Notes: generated by a model not told the origin, from the sequence alone. 64,000 nucleotides of DNA from Cognatishimia activa (GCF_017798205.1 NZ_CP060010.1:2728001-2792000), one strand, 5' to 3'. Counted from the stretch's first letter, positions 24,952 to 34,817 are shown. A program made the numbers and translations.

Positions 24952-26319
24952 TTACCCGGCCCCGAATATATCCCCAACGAATTGCGCCAGATCACTGAAT
25001 TGATTTTGGGCCATGCCCTCAACCTTTGCAGCTTTCCCACCAACTGGCGCTATTGCAGATGTGAAACCAAGTTTTGACGCTTCTTTCAACCTATTTTCGG
25101 TCTGGGATACCGGACGCAGGGCTCCGGACAGTGAAATTTCGCCGAAAACGGCGGTTTTTGCCGGAATCGCACTGTCTTCGCGCGCAGAAATCAGGGCCGC
25201 GGCCACGGCGAGGTCGGCAGCAGGCTCGCTGATTTTCATCCCACCGGCGACGTTAAGGTAAACATCAAGGCCCGTGAAAGGGATGCCGCAGCGCGCTTCG
25301 AGCACGGCGAGGATCATCGCAAGGCGGCTGCTGTCCCAGCCGACAACGGCGCGTCTGGGCTGGGCATGAGGGCTGGGGGCAACGAGCGCTTGCAGCTCGA
25401 CCAGCACGGGGCGGGTGCCTTCGATGCCCGCGAAAACGACAGATCCCGGCGCGGGTTCGCCGCGTTCGGCCAGAAAGAGCGCTGAGGGGTTAGTGACCTG
25501 GCTAAGGCCACGGCCGGTCATTTCAAAGACGCCGATTTCGTCGGCAGCCCCGAAACGGTTTTTGACGGCACGCAGCACGCGGAACTGATGGCCGCGCTCG
25601 CCTTCGAAGTAAAGCACGGTGTCGACCATGTGCTCGACGACGCGGGGGCCTGCGATTTGGCCCTCTTTGGTCACATGGCCCACGATCACAATCGCCATGT
25701 TTTTGCGTTTGGCAAATGACGTGAGTTCATGGGCTGCGGCGCGGACCTGACTGACGGACCCGGGGGCGGACCCGACGGTGTCGCTCCACATGGTTTGGAT
25801 TGAGTCGATGATGGCGAGCTGGGGCTTTTCCTGATCAAGCGTCGTGAGGATATCGCGCAGGTTGGTCTCGGCGGCGAGTTGAACAGGCGCGTCTGTCAGT
25901 TGCAAACGTTGCGCGCGCATGCGGACTTGGGCTGAGGCCTCTTCGCCGGAAACATATATGGTTTTCAAACCTTTGCGGGCGAATTCTGCAGCGGCTTGAA
26001 GGAGAAGCGTGGATTTGCCGATCCCGGGGTCTCCGCCCACAAGGATGGCTGAGGCGGGCACAAGACCGCCACCCAACACACGGTCTAGCTCGTTGACGCC
26101 GGAAAGCGTGCGAGGTGGGGGCGTCTCTTCATGTCGCAGGTCAGTCAGCGTAATCGACTTGCCTTTGGAACTGCCAAGCGTCGCGCTTGACGGGCCGGAT
26201 GAGATCGGCGTGTCCTCGACGATGGTGTTCCATTCGCCGCAGCCATCGCATTTGCCGGACCATTTGGTGAAAACTGACCCGCAGGCGGTGCAGGAGAAGG
26301 TGGTTTTGCTCTTTGCCAT
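24952..26319 (-). CDS. radA: DNA repair protein RadA
   Basis: 455-residue RecA-related ATPase that drives branch migration in recombinational repair. It has an N-terminal zinc finger with Cys 10, 13, 24 and 27 (CTACG...CDGCGEW), Walker A GGDPGIGKST at 95-104, the RadA-specific KNRFG motif (AVKNRFGAADEIG) and a C-terminal Lon-like domain (GLDVYLNVAGGMKI...LAVAAALISAR). Start ATG 26319 gives the standard N-terminus MAKSKTTFSC. Upstream 86 bases to the preceding gene include a dispersed repeat copy. Confidence 0.96.
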   Translation of the reverse strand: MAKSKTTFSCTACGSVFTKWSGKCDGCGEWNTIVEDTPISSGPSSATLGSSKGKSITLTDLRHEETPPPRTLSGVNELDRVLGGGLVPASAILVGGDPGIGKSTLLLQAAAEFARKGLKTIYVSGEEASAQVRMRAQRLQLTDAPVQLAAETNLRDILTTLDQEKPQLAIIDSIQTMWSDTVGSAPGSVSQVRAAAHELTSFAKRKNMAIVIVGHVTKEGQIAGPRVVEHMVDTVLYFEGERGHQFRVLRAVKNRFGAADEIGVFEMTGRGLSQVTNPSALFLAERGEPAPGSVVFAGIEGTRPVLVELQALVAPSPHAQPRRAVVGWDSSRLAMILAVLEARCGIPFTGLDVYLNVAGGMKISEPAADLAVAAALISAREDSAIPAKTAVFGEISLSGALRPVSQTENRLKEASKLGFTSAIAPVGGKAAKVEGMAQNQFSDLAQFVGDIFGAG

Positions 26320-26373
26320 GTTCTCGTTTTACCCCAATTTTGAGTTTGGTCAATTGGGGAAACGTCGGGATGT

Positions 26374-26404
26374 CTCCGGCGGGGATATTTTGGGCGAGAG
26401 AAAG
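26374..26404. repeat. Dispersed intergenic repeat, copy 1 (CTCCGGC subtype)
   Basis: A 31-base block, CTCCGGCGGGGATATTT then TGGGCGAGAGAAAG, differs from the copy at 33270-33300 at only two positions. It lies directly after the stop of the 103-aa membrane protein gene, between that gene and radA. Confidence 0.6.
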
Positions 26405-26405
26405 G

Positions 26406-26717
26406 TTAGGCGGTCAGCACGGCAGTGGCTGCGGCATAGAGCAGGACGAGTGCGTCGTACCAGCGCAGTCCGGCAAGGCGCACGACGCGGGCTGCAAAGA
26501 AAAGCGTGAGGATCACGCAGGCGGCGTTTGTGAGCAGGAGGAGCGGGCTGGCGGTGTCTCCGCCACGGGTGACGAAGATATGCGCGCTGACGGCGCAGCA
26601 GGCGAAGATCAGCGAAAGGGTCGAGAGACGCCCGGCTTGCTCGCTTTGCCTTCCGCGCGGGTAAGCGGCGAGGGCGACGATCAGGGGGAAGAATGTGATG
26701 AGCAGGTCTGTGGACAT
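26406..26717 (-). CDS. Hypothetical small membrane protein in the mla-like operon
   Basis: 103 residues; I do not recognise a family. Three or four hydrophobic stretches (about 3-18, 33-48, 58-75, 86-102) mark it as an integral membrane protein with very short loops. It begins 11 bases after the PqiA-like gene and shares its orientation with the MlaE/MlaF genes, so it may belong to the same lipid-transport unit. Its stop abuts a dispersed repeat copy. Confidence 0.7.
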   Translation of the reverse strand: MSTDLLITFFPLIVALAAYPRGRQSEQAGRLSTLSLIFACCAVSAHIFVTRGGDTASPLLLLTNAACVILTLFFAARVVRLAGLRWYDALVLLYAAATAVLTA

Positions 26718-26728
26718 GGGCGCTTTGT

Positions 26729-27160
26729 TCAGGGTTTTGCGCGCGCTGTCAAATGGCTGATGGCGAGGGACGCGAGGACGCAGGCGGTGAAGAGGTAGAG
26801 GCCCCAGGCGGTTTCCACGGTGGCGAGGCCGACGCCTTTGACGACGGTAATATAGAGCGCGATCAGGAAGATATCGGCCATAGCGAGTTTGCCGAGGAAA
26901 GTGAGGGCGGGCAGGGTCTTACGATCCAGAAGGTCGAAATGGATCAGGGCGAGGCCGAGGGTTTTGGCGATGGGAGCGAAGAGTGCGAAGAGGAGTACGA
27001 TGAGCGCCAGCACGACGTCGGCTTGAAAAAGGCTCGCGAGGCCCGAGATGATGGAAATTTCCGAGAGGCCGAAGATCGGGAGGAGGCCTGCGCGCATCAG
27101 TGGGGCGAACCAGCTGATGGGGAAGAGGATGAGGAGGGAGAGGTTGAGGAGCCGGAGCAT
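26729..27160 (-). CDS. PqiA-like (paraquat-inducible protein A family) membrane protein
   Basis: 143 residues with four hydrophobic helices and the PqiA-domain feel of LLNLSLLILFPISWFAPLM, LFALFAPIAKTLGLAL and LGKLAMADIFLIALYITVVKG. E. coli PqiA has two such modules and no paired Cys are seen here, so this is a single-module homolog. PqiA works with an MCE protein (PqiB) in envelope lipid transport. It starts 3 bases after mlaF, strongly suggesting that it serves the same transporter, but no MCE protein gene is in this cluster. Confidence 0.78.
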   Translation of the reverse strand: MLRLLNLSLLILFPISWFAPLMRAGLLPIFGLSEISIISGLASLFQADVVLALIVLLFALFAPIAKTLGLALIHFDLLDRKTLPALTFLGKLAMADIFLIALYITVVKGVGLATVETAWGLYLFTACVLASLAISHLTARAKP

Positions 27161-27163
27161 GCG

Positions 27164-27922
27164 TTATCGCACCGCTTCAATCGGCCCCTCCGCGGACCCT
27201 GTGATGAACTGTTCCAAATAGGGATCACCGCTGGCATCCATATCCGCAACTGGTCCGGTCCATTGGATGACCCCATCGTGCAGCATCGCGACCTTGTCGG
27301 CAATCGCGCGCACGGATGTCATGTCATGCGTAATCGTCATGGCCGTCGCGCCCATTTCGACAACGATTTCCCGGATCAGATCGTTGATGACGCCGGACAT
27401 GATTGGATCTAGCCCCGTGGTCGGCTCGTCAAAGAAGATGATCTCGGGCTCCGCCGCAATCGCGCGCGCCAGACCGACTCGTTTTTGCATGCCGCCTGAG
27501 AGCTCTGACGGAAAGAGATCGGCCACATCAGGGGTCAGGCCTACGCGGCGGAGTTTTTCAATCGCGATCTCGCGCGCCTCTGCTTTGGGGCGCTTGAGCG
27601 CGCCTCGCAGAAGACGGAAGGCGACGTTTTGCCAGACGGTCAGGCTGTCAAAGAGGGCACCGCCCTGAAACAGCATGCCAAAGCGCGCCAGAAAGGCGTC
27701 GCGGTCAGCACCAATGCCTGCGTGGGTGACGTCTTCGCCGTCGACGATCACCTTGCCCTGATCCGGGGTCACAAGGCCTAGGATGCTTTTGATGGTGATG
27801 GACTTCCCGGTGCCCGAGCCTCCGATGATCACCATGCTTTCGCCTTTGGGGACATGCAGATCAACGCCCCGCAGGACGTGTTTGGGACCAAAGGATTTAT
27901 GGACGTTATCAAGCGTGATCAT
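27164..27922 (-). CDS. mlaF: MlaF-type ABC transporter ATPase
   Basis: 252-residue ABC ATPase of the phospholipid-transport (MlaF/Ttg2A) family. Walker A GGSGTGKS at 34-41, signature LSGGMQKR at 141-148, Walker B IIFFDEPTTG at 161-170 and the switch His in THDM. LSGGMQKR, rather than LSGGQ, is characteristic of the MCE-linked subfamily. It powers retrograde or anterograde lipid movement between membranes with the MlaE permease, whose stop overlaps this start by 4 bases. Confidence 0.92.
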   Translation of the reverse strand: MITLDNVHKSFGPKHVLRGVDLHVPKGESMVIIGGSGTGKSITIKSILGLVTPDQGKVIVDGEDVTHAGIGADRDAFLARFGMLFQGGALFDSLTVWQNVAFRLLRGALKRPKAEAREIAIEKLRRVGLTPDVADLFPSELSGGMQKRVGLARAIAAEPEIIFFDEPTTGLDPIMSGVINDLIREIVVEMGATAMTITHDMTSVRAIADKVAMLHDGVIQWTGPVADMDASGDPYLEQFITGSAEGPIEAVR

Positions 27923-28701
27923 TGGCTGAAAAACACCGATGTGAGAATGAAGTTGGCGGCGAGGATCAAAACGGCAGCGGCTTGGACCGAGGACTTGGTG
28001 GCCTCGCCCACGCCCTGCGCGCCGCGGCCCGAGTTCATACCGAAGTAGCAGCCCATCGTGGCCGCGATGCCTCCGAAGGCGCAGCCCTTGATGAGCGAGC
28101 TGATTATGTCTGATATTTCAAGGAAGTTGACGGTGTTCTTAATGTAGCTTGCAGGGTTGAAACCAAGCTGGCCGGTGCCGACGACGAAACCGCCATAGAT
28201 GCCGATGATGTCTCCGATGCCCACAAGGATCGGCACGACGATGAAAGCGGCCAGAACCCGTGGTGCCGTCAGGTATTTCATCGGATGGGTCGAGAGCGTC
28301 ACCAAAGCGTCGATCTGTTCTGTGACCTTCATGGTGGCAATTTCAGCGGCAATCGAGCTGGTCACGCGAGCGGCGATCATGAGGCCCACAAGAACAGGGC
28401 CAAGTTCGCGCACCATGCCGATGGCGACGATCTGCGGCACCACTGCTTCGGCCGAGAAGCGCGCGCCGCCGGCGTAGATCTGGAGCGCCAAAGCGCCTCC
28501 TGTAAAGAAGGCGGTGAGGCCGACGACAGGCAAGGACAGCCAGCCGATCTGCAAGAGCGCGGTCAGGAACTCGCGGAAATAGAAGGGTGGGCGGAAAATA
28601 TGGCTGATGCCTTGGGCGGCAAAGATGGCGACCTGTCCGATGGTGGCCAAAACCGCCATCGTCAATTGCCCCAGATAGCGCAGTGGCGCGAGGAGGATCA
28701 T
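27919..28701 (-). CDS. mlaE: MlaE-type ABC transporter permease
   Basis: 260-residue inner-membrane permease of the MlaE/YrbE family, with about five or six helices and blocks [38 protein letters not shown] and [21 protein letters not shown]. The ELGPVL and EQIDAL segments are the family hallmarks contacting the ATPase. It overlaps alr at its start and mlaF at its end (ATGA both times), giving a tightly coupled alr-mlaE-mlaF run. No mlaD or mlaC homolog lies nearby. Confidence 0.92.
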   Translation of the reverse strand: MILLAPLRYLGQLTMAVLATIGQVAIFAAQGISHIFRPPFYFREFLTALLQIGWLSLPVVGLTAFFTGGALALQIYAGGARFSAEAVVPQIVAIGMVRELGPVLVGLMIAARVTSSIAAEIATMKVTEQIDALVTLSTHPMKYLTAPRVLAAFIVVPILVGIGDIIGIYGGFVVGTGQLGFNPASYIKNTVNFLEISDIISSLIKGCAFGGIAATMGCYFGMNSGRGAQGVGEATKSSVQAAAVLILAANFILTSVFFSQ

Positions 28702-29732
28702 GAAGAATACCGCCGTTGATAGCGTGCACCTAAGGACGTCAAGATCTCATACCCGATAGTGCCAGCCGCATCGGCGAGGTGGTCGACCGTTTGGTCCTCG
28801 GTGAGAATGTCCAACTCGCGCGGGTCTTCGCCCAGATGGGTGATGTCGACGCCGATCATGTCCATCGAAATGCGTCCCACGATGGGGCAGGCGGTAGAGC
28901 CGTGAAAGAGGTTCATCTTGGGCCCCATGGCGCGGATCAGACCGTCAGCATAGCCCGCCGCAACCGTTGCAATGCGGCTGTCGCGTTCGGCGATCCAGGT
29001 GTTGCCATAGCCAACGCTCTCGTTTTGCGCCACATCGCGCACCTGAATGACGGGGATCGAGACATGGGCGACCGGTTCCGCCTTTTCAAATGGCAAGCCG
29101 CCGTAAAGCCCCACGCCCGGGCGCGTCATGTCGAAGTGATAGTCTTTGCCCAAGAGGATGCCGCCTGTGGCCGAAAGGCTCTTAGGTGTGCTCATGCCCT
29201 CGGTCATGGCCAGAAAGCTCTCCAACTGATGGGCGTTCATTGGGTGATCCGGTTCATCCGCGCAGGCCAGATGAGACATGACCAATGTCGGGTTCTGAGG
29301 TTCCGCCAACTCGCGCAGCGCGGCCCATTCTCCGGGCTCCATGCCAAGGCGGTTCATACCGGTATCAAGCTGAATGCCGAACGGATGGTCAGGCAGGGCT
29401 TCGACATGGCGCAGCATCTGGTCGATGGAGTTCAGCATCGGCGTCAGATGCAGATCGCTGATCATGTCGGTGTCGCCCGCCATATGGCCCGAAAAGATAT
29501 TGATCACAGGCCCGGGGCCAAGCGCTTGGCGTAAGGACGCGGCTTCCTCTGTCGCGGCCACAAAGAAGGTGCGCGCGCCCGCATTTGCGAGGCTGCGCGC
29601 CACGCGATCCGCGCCCAGGCCATATCCGTCTGCCTTCACAACGGCGGCAGTTTCGCAGCCTGTCATGGCGTCCAAAGCGCGCCAGTTGTTGGTCAGCGCC
29701 GTGAGGTCGATGGTAAGCGTTGCTGTGGCCAT
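28698..29732 (-). CDS. alr: Alanine racemase
   Basis: PLP enzyme making D-alanine for peptidoglycan. 344 residues, slightly short for the family. Lys33 in [12 protein letters not shown] binds PLP; the racemase blocks [32 protein letters not shown] and [15 protein letters not shown] follow in the usual order, the last containing the substrate-site region. It overlaps mlaE by 4 bases. Upstream, 95 bases separate it from the sulfotransferase-like gene; nested inverted repeats (29772-29815) in that gap have no T-run. Confidence 0.94.
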   Translation of the reverse strand: MATATLTIDLTALTNNWRALDAMTGCETAAVVKADGYGLGADRVARSLANAGARTFFVAATEEAASLRQALGPGPVINIFSGHMAGDTDMISDLHLTPMLNSIDQMLRHVEALPDHPFGIQLDTGMNRLGMEPGEWAALRELAEPQNPTLVMSHLACADEPDHPMNAHQLESFLAMTEGMSTPKSLSATGGILLGKDYHFDMTRPGVGLYGGLPFEKAEPVAHVSIPVIQVRDVAQNESVGYGNTWIAERDSRIATVAAGYADGLIRAMGPKMNLFHGSTACPIVGRISMDMIGVDITHLGEDPRELDILTEDQTVDHLADAAGTIGYEILTSLGARYQRRYSS

Positions 29733-29827
29733 ATCGTGGGTCTACTCGGGCTTTGTGTCATTCTTGTTGAGGACCATAGGGCCCCTCAGGACTTCCTGCC
29801 AGAGTCCATGGTCTCCGACAACAAATT

Positions 29828-30787
29828 TTAGACGGAAAGCTGATCAATCGCGAGGTCAATCGCGTGTTTGGCCTGTTCCGTGCGGATCGCGGTTTCCAAA
29901 GAGGTTGGCAGTTCATAGGCCGCGTCGTCCTCTAGGTCTTTTTCGTCAAATAGCTGTTCTATATCAGGGCAGTAGGTGGCGCGGATGTTTTCGTTAAATT
30001 TGGCATGATGGGCCATGATCTCGCGCCGCAGTGCTAGCGACAGGCAGTCACCCGACCGGATCGCGCCCTGAGGTTTAATGGCAATGATTTTACGGATGAT
30101 ATCGCGGGTATTGATATCAGTACCCGCGCGGCGCATGTCGCCCAGCTGTTCAGAAACCTCTCGGCTGAGCGTGGCATTGCTGGACGGCAGGTCATAGCCC
30201 TCGGCCAATTCGCGTGACAGGCCGAGAATATGGGCGAAATCCTGTTGCACGTCGCCATTTGGGAAATTTCGCCGCTCAAAGGGGCGGACGATAATGTTTT
30301 CCTGCCCAAACACCTGAGAGAACTGGCGTAGAACGCGGCCATAGTAGAGGTCGATCTGTTCGCGGGCGAAATCCTCGGGATCGCCTTGATAGCGGCCGTT
30401 TTTAACGCGCTGTTTGTACATCGCCTCGGCATATTTGTCCTGCCGACGGATGTAGGCGATGACCTTGGTCTGGCGTTTGATCCGGCGCGGGAAATGGGTG
30501 TCAAACCATGGCGCGAGCCCACGGCGAAAGAACATTTCGGACGAGATCACATGGGTGACATCCGGCGCAGCTTTGATTTCAGCCACCATAGCCTTGGCAA
30601 CCTTCTTGCCGCCGTTCTGATTGATCGCCTGCAAGACCGAATTATGCGCGATATTGGTGCGGCCTGCCGAGACATAGTTCACGCCCTCGGCCGCCAGTGC
30701 GTCGGCTTTGTTCTTCAGAAAGCCCTGAATAGAGGTGGTCCCGGTCTTTTGCGACCCAATATGCAGGATCAGCCGGGGTTTCTCCAT
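29828..30787 (-). CDS. Sulfotransferase-like P-loop protein
   Basis: 319 residues starting MEKPRLILHIGSQKTGTTSI: the PKTGTT-like 5'-phosphosulfate binding loop of PAPS-dependent sulfotransferases is at 9-19. A 3'-phosphate-binding Arg/Ser region may be VIAYIRRQDKYAEAMY. The rest is not clearly assigned, so the acceptor is unknown; such proteins often modify surface glycans or lipids. The ATG overlaps the dnaB stop (TAATG), making it translationally coupled to the replicative helicase, an odd partner. An upstream in-frame start inside dnaB is less likely. Confidence 0.72.
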   Translation of the reverse strand: MEKPRLILHIGSQKTGTTSIQGFLKNKADALAAEGVNYVSAGRTNIAHNSVLQAINQNGGKKVAKAMVAEIKAAPDVTHVISSEMFFRRGLAPWFDTHFPRRIKRQTKVIAYIRRQDKYAEAMYKQRVKNGRYQGDPEDFAREQIDLYYGRVLRQFSQVFGQENIIVRPFERRNFPNGDVQQDFAHILGLSRELAEGYDLPSSNATLSREVSEQLGDMRRAGTDINTRDIIRKIIAIKPQGAIRSGDCLSLALRREIMAHHAKFNENIRATYCPDIEQLFDEKDLEDDAAYELPTSLETAIRTEQAKHAIDLAIDQLSV

Positions 30788-32268
30788 TAGAACTGCTGGT
30801 CCTGTTGCCACTGTTTGACGAGGTTGCCAAAGCGGGTGAATTTGGACTCAAAGCTCAGATCCACCGTGCCAATCGGGCCGTGACGCTGCTTGCCGATGAT
30901 GACTTCTGCGCGACCGTGCAGGCGTTCCATTTCCTCTTGCCACATGGACATTTTCTCGAGGTCATGTTCGCCGGGGCGCTCGCGTTCTTTGTAGTATTCT
31001 TCGCGGAACACGAACATCACCACGTCGGCGTCCTGTTCGATCGAACCGGATTCCCGCAGGTCTGAAAGCTGCGGTCGTTTGTCGTCGCGGCTTTCCACGG
31101 TACGAGACAACTGGGAGAGGGCGATCACCGGGATATTCAGTTCCTTGGCAATCGCTTTCATCCCCATCGAGATCTCACCGATCTCTTGCACCCGGTTTTC
31201 TGCCGTGCCGCGGCAGAGCTGCAGATAGTCGATGATCAAGAGATCCAGACCATGGGTCCGTTTCAGTCGGCGCGCGCGGGCGGCAAGCTGGGCAATCGGC
31301 AGCGCGGGTGTGTCGTCGATGAACAGGGGGCAGGCTTCCAGCGCCTTTGCGGCATCAACAAAGCGACGGAATTCCTGTTCGGTCATGTCGCCTTTACGGA
31401 TTTGCTCGGAAGGAACTTCGGCGGCTTCAGACAGGATCCGTGCGGCCAGCTGTTCGGAACTCATTTCCAGCGAGTAAAACCCAACGACGCCACCTTCGAT
31501 TGTTCCTTCGGTGCCATCTGGGCGGATGCCTTTCTTATAGGCCTTCGCAACGTTAAAGGCGATGTTGGTCGCCAGTGAGGTTTTCCCCATCGACGGACGA
31601 CCCGCGAGGATCAGAAGGTCCGAGGGATGCAGCCCCCCGAGTTTCTTGTCCAGATCGATCAACCCAGTGCTGACGCCGGCAAGGCCGCCATCGCGCTGAT
31701 AAGCGGCGTTGGCGGTGTTGACGGCCTCGGTGACCGCTTTGAGGAAAGAGACAAAGCCGCTGTCGGTTTTGCCTTGCTCGGACAGTTTATAGAGCGCTTG
31801 CTCCGCCTGAACGATCTGCTCTTTGGGCTCTTCAGTCACGTCCATCTTGGTCGCGCGGGTGGAGATCGACTGACCGAGCCCAATCAGCTCGCGCCGGATC
31901 GCCATGTCGTAGATCATCTGCGCATAATCTTTGGCTGCATAGGCCGAGATCGCAGCGCCTGCGAGGCGGGCGAGGTAGGCAGGGCCGCCGAGTTCCTTGA
32001 GCCCTTCGTCATCCTCAAGAAAGGCCTTCAGCGTTACCGGAGAGGCGAGGTTGTTCTTGGCAATCCGTGCGGCGGCGACCTCATAGATGCGGGAATGGAC
32101 CGGATCATAGAAGTGGCTCGCGTCAATCACCGAGGCCACACGGTCGAAAATATCGTTGTTCGTCAGGATCGCACCGAGAAGCTGTTGTTCAGCCTCGATC
32201 GAATGCGGCATAGGATCGCCGTCTTGAGCCTCAGGGACACCCGGATTTATCGTCGTTAGCTCGTTCAT
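30787..32268 (-). CDS. dnaB: Replicative DNA helicase DnaB
   Basis: 493-residue hexameric RecA-type helicase of the replisome. N-terminal primase-interacting domain (about 20-125), then Walker A GRPSMGKTS at 223-231, Walker B LLIIDYLQL, and motif ALSQLSRTVESRDDKRPQLSDLRESGSIEQDAD with the arginine finger. Length and absence of an intein are normal. Two weak DnaA-box-like sequences lie at 32511-32530, beyond the start of this gene. It is followed directly by a sulfotransferase-like gene. Confidence 0.97.
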   Translation of the reverse strand: MNELTTINPGVPEAQDGDPMPHSIEAEQQLLGAILTNNDIFDRVASVIDASHFYDPVHSRIYEVAAARIAKNNLASPVTLKAFLEDDEGLKELGGPAYLARLAGAAISAYAAKDYAQMIYDMAIRRELIGLGQSISTRATKMDVTEEPKEQIVQAEQALYKLSEQGKTDSGFVSFLKAVTEAVNTANAAYQRDGGLAGVSTGLIDLDKKLGGLHPSDLLILAGRPSMGKTSLATNIAFNVAKAYKKGIRPDGTEGTIEGGVVGFYSLEMSSEQLAARILSEAAEVPSEQIRKGDMTEQEFRRFVDAAKALEACPLFIDDTPALPIAQLAARARRLKRTHGLDLLIIDYLQLCRGTAENRVQEIGEISMGMKAIAKELNIPVIALSQLSRTVESRDDKRPQLSDLRESGSIEQDADVVMFVFREEYYKERERPGEHDLEKMSMWQEEMERLHGRAEVIIGKQRHGPIGTVDLSFESKFTRFGNLVKQWQQDQQF

Positions 32269-32543
32269 GCTGCTCCCCCGGTCATTCGCGGGTCTTGTTT
32301 TTATCCGCGTGCCCCTGAGCAGAGGTGATAGCGGTTTTGGGTGGCTCGTCCTATCAGGAAATCTCTGTTGATAAGAGGCCCTGAAGGATGTGGGTAAATT
32401 TCAGCGATTGCGCCGCCGGTCAGGGTTGCGCCTAGATATAGTGGCACACCCTGCGGGATCTGCCAAATATATCTTTGTTTGGGCCTGTCGAATCGGCGAT
32501 TCCCTGTGAGTCGTCCACAGGCCATCCACAGGCGTTGCTGAAA

Positions 32544-33224
32544 TTAGTCGCGCTTGTTGGCCTCTTGCCAGGCGCGTGGGTCGTTGAGGAATTTCTCGAC
32601 CTCGGCCAGCGTTTCTTCTGGGAAGGTGCCCTGCGCGCGGGCCTCAGCCAGCACGTCCCACCAAGTGCACAGATAGTGCAGTTCCACGCCATGATCGCCG
32701 AGGGTTTTCACGGTCTCGGGGAAGATGTCGTAGTAGAAAATCACCGCTGTGTGGCCGCAGGACGCGCCAGTTTCGCGGATTGCGTCCACGAAAGACAGTT
32801 TGGAGCCGCCGTCGGTGGTGAGGTCTTCGACCAGAAGGACTTTATCATCCTCGGTCATGACGCCTTCGATGCGGGCGTTGCGGCCATAGCCTTTGGGTTT
32901 CTTGCGCACATAGGTCATGGGCAGGGCGAGGCGCTCTGCCACAAAGGCCGAAAATGGGATGCCAGCGGTTTCGCCACCTGCGATATTGGTGAAGGCCTCA
33001 AAACCTGCGTTGCGCATGACGGTGACGGACATGAAATCCATCAATGTGCTGCGGATGCGCGGGTAAGAGATGAGCTTGCGGCAGTCGATATAGCTTGGGG
33101 ACGGCAGGCCGGATGCGAGGATATAGGGCTCGTCGGTGTTGAAATTCACGGCCTTGATCTCAAGCAGCATGCGCGCGGTGAGGCGGGCGATTTCCTTTTG
33201 ATCGGGGAAGCTGGTTGGGATCAT
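32544..33224 (-). CDS. pyrE: Orotate phosphoribosyltransferase
   Basis: 226-residue enzyme converting orotate and PRPP to OMP in pyrimidine synthesis. PRPP loop [13 protein letters not shown]; substrate region [19 protein letters not shown]; the dimer-loop lysines lie in [17 protein letters not shown]. The C-terminal [18 protein letters not shown] is an extension common in alphaproteobacteria. It lies 76 bases downstream of pyrC on the same strand; that gap contains a dispersed repeat copy. Confidence 0.95.
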   Translation of the reverse strand: MIPTSFPDQKEIARLTARMLLEIKAVNFNTDEPYILASGLPSPSYIDCRKLISYPRIRSTLMDFMSVTVMRNAGFEAFTNIAGGETAGIPFSAFVAERLALPMTYVRKKPKGYGRNARIEGVMTEDDKVLLVEDLTTDGGSKLSFVDAIRETGASCGHTAVIFYYDIFPETVKTLGDHGVELHYLCTWWDVLAEARAQGTFPEETLAEVEKFLNDPRAWQEANKRD

Positions 33225-33269
33225 GGTGTTCTGTCCTTTAGCGAAGCGTTAGTGGCAGGCGCCGGGAGC

Positions 33270-33300
33270 CTCCGGCGGGGATATTTAGGGCAAGAGAAAG
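33270..33300. repeat. Dispersed intergenic repeat, copy 2 (CTCCGGC subtype)
   Basis: CTCCGGCGGGGATATTT then AGGGCAAGAGAAAG, 29 of 31 identical to the copy at 26374-26404. On the minus strand it begins at the first base after the pyrC stop. The adjacent CGCCGG (33260-33265) and CCGGCG (33272-33277) add a small hairpin. Confidence 0.6.
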
Positions 33301-34341
33301 TCAGGCGACGTCCCAGTAAACTGGGAAGCCCGGGTCAAAGACGGTGACGGGGCCGTCGCCGCCGTGGATCTTGTCGGGGAATTGAGTGGCGCTGTCTGAC
33401 TTGGTCAGGGTGAGTGTGTCGCTGTTGACGGGCAGGCCGTAGAAGGCGGGGCCGTTCAGCGAGGCAAAGCCTTCGAGCTTGTCGAGTGCGCCGTCTTCTT
33501 CAAACACATGGGCGAGGAGCGCCATGGTGTTGGTCGCTGTGAAACAACCCGCGCAGCCGCAGCCGGTTTCTTTGGCGGCATCCACGTGGGGGGCTGAATC
33601 TGTGCCAAGGAAGAAGCGTTTGTCGCCGGAGGTGGCGGCGGCGCGCAGGGCGATGCGGTGCTCTTCGCGTTTGGCGACGGGCAGGCAGTAGTAATGCGGC
33701 TTGATCCCGCCCACGAGGATGTGGTTACGGTTGATGATCAGATGGTGCGTGGTGATCGTCGCGCCGAGGTTCTTGTCGTTGGATTTGACATAGTCGGCTG
33801 CCGTGGAGGTGGTGATATGTTCCATCACAACCTTGAGGTCGGGGTTTTCGCGACGAATTGGATCTAGCACTTCGTCGATGAAGACGGCTTCGCGGTCAAA
33901 GATATCGACGTGGTTGTGCGTGACTTCGCCATGGGTACAAAGCGGTAGGCCGATCTCGGCCATTTTTGCGAGCACAGGTTTGACTTTGTCAAAGTTCGTG
34001 ACGCCTGAGGCCGAGTTGGTGGTCGCGCCTGCGGGATAGAGTTTAACCGCTTTGACAAGGCCGGATGCATGGGCGGCGGCGACGTCCTCGGGATCTGTGT
34101 TTTCGGTCAGATAGAGCGTCATCAGAGGCTCAAAGGACATATCCTCGGGCAGGGCGGCCAGAATGCGGTCGCGGTAGGCGGCGGCCTGGTCTCCGCGCAC
34201 CACGGGCGGCACGAGGTTGGGCATGATGATCGCGCGGGCGAAATGGCGGGCGGTTTCAGGAAGAACAGCTTCCAGCATTGCGCCGTCGCGCAGGTGCAGG
34301 TGCCAGTCGTCTGGGCGGGCAATCGTCAGGCTTTGGGTCAT
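33301..34341 (-). CDS. pyrC: Dihydroorotase
   Basis: 346-residue zinc amidohydrolase that closes carbamoyl-aspartate to dihydroorotate. Metal-binding [10 protein letters not shown] (His 14 and 16) is near the start, the carbamylated Lys lies in [13 protein letters not shown], and later ligands are in HGEVTH and EHITT, with catalytic Asp in FLGTDSAPH. This is the E. coli PyrC type, not the longer type I. Start 34341 ([12 protein letters not shown]) follows CAAGG; the ORF can be extended 6 codons upstream without support. Confidence 0.96.
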   Translation of the reverse strand: MTQSLTIARPDDWHLHLRDGAMLEAVLPETARHFARAIIMPNLVPPVVRGDQAAAYRDRILAALPEDMSFEPLMTLYLTENTDPEDVAAAHASGLVKAVKLYPAGATTNSASGVTNFDKVKPVLAKMAEIGLPLCTHGEVTHNHVDIFDREAVFIDEVLDPIRRENPDLKVVMEHITTSTAADYVKSNDKNLGATITTHHLIINRNHILVGGIKPHYYCLPVAKREEHRIALRAAATSGDKRFFLGTDSAPHVDAAKETGCGCAGCFTATNTMALLAHVFEEDGALDKLEGFASLNGPAFYGLPVNSDTLTLTKSDSATQFPDKIHGGDGPVTVFDPGFPVYWDVA

Positions 34342-34427
34342 GCCTTGGCAATTACACAAAAGGCGCCCGAGCGGAAAGAGGGTTTGGCGAGAAAAGCGCG
34401 CCTAAATTGGCGGCGCGCTTTCTTGGG

Positions 34428-34808
34428 TCAGAAAATGCCCTGACAGACGATCATGATTGCGCCGGAAATCACCACATAGCCCCCATCGATCAGGATCGCA
34501 GCGTTCGATTTTTGTGAGAACGCATCCTGCGCCATAACCATGCCCGCAGCGGCGAGGATGGCGACGATGGCAGTCGTGAGCGCTTCGATCTGGGCGGTCG
34601 TGCCGATCACCAGAGCCAAGAGGAAAAGGCCGATGACTTGTAGCCCCATGGCCATCCACGGCATTTGCTCGGGCGGCTCGGGCGAGATGCGTGAGCCGAT
34701 GGCCCAGGTCTTGCCGAACATGAAAGGGCTAAAGGTCGCCCAGCCTGCGAAAAAGGCGGCGATGGTTCCGACGAGGATGGCCGTCCAGTTGAGAGCTTCG
34801 GTTTCCAT
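34428..34808 (-). CDS. DUF1761-like membrane protein
   Basis: 126 residues with four hydrophobic helices (about 8-24, 52-70, 76-95, 105-122). The N-terminal GWATFSPFMFGKTWAI resembles the DUF1761 motif, in which a short aromatic-rich loop follows the first helix. No biochemical role is known. It lies 9 bases downstream of the SRPBCC gene on the same strand, so it is likely the third gene of the ArsR-SRPBCC unit. Confidence 0.65.
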   Translation of the reverse strand: METEALNWTAILVGTIAAFFAGWATFSPFMFGKTWAIGSRISPEPPEQMPWMAMGLQVIGLFLLALVIGTTAQIEALTTAIVAILAAAGMVMAQDAFSQKSNAAILIDGGYVVISGAIMIVCQGIF

Positions 34809-34817
34809 GATGCTCTC

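Noticed and set aside
32511-32530. Two DnaA-box-like sequences (GTCCACA, ATCCACA) between pyrE and dnaB
   Set aside because: Each has two or more mismatches to TTATCCACA and there is no AT-rich unwinding region or cluster, so not an origin.
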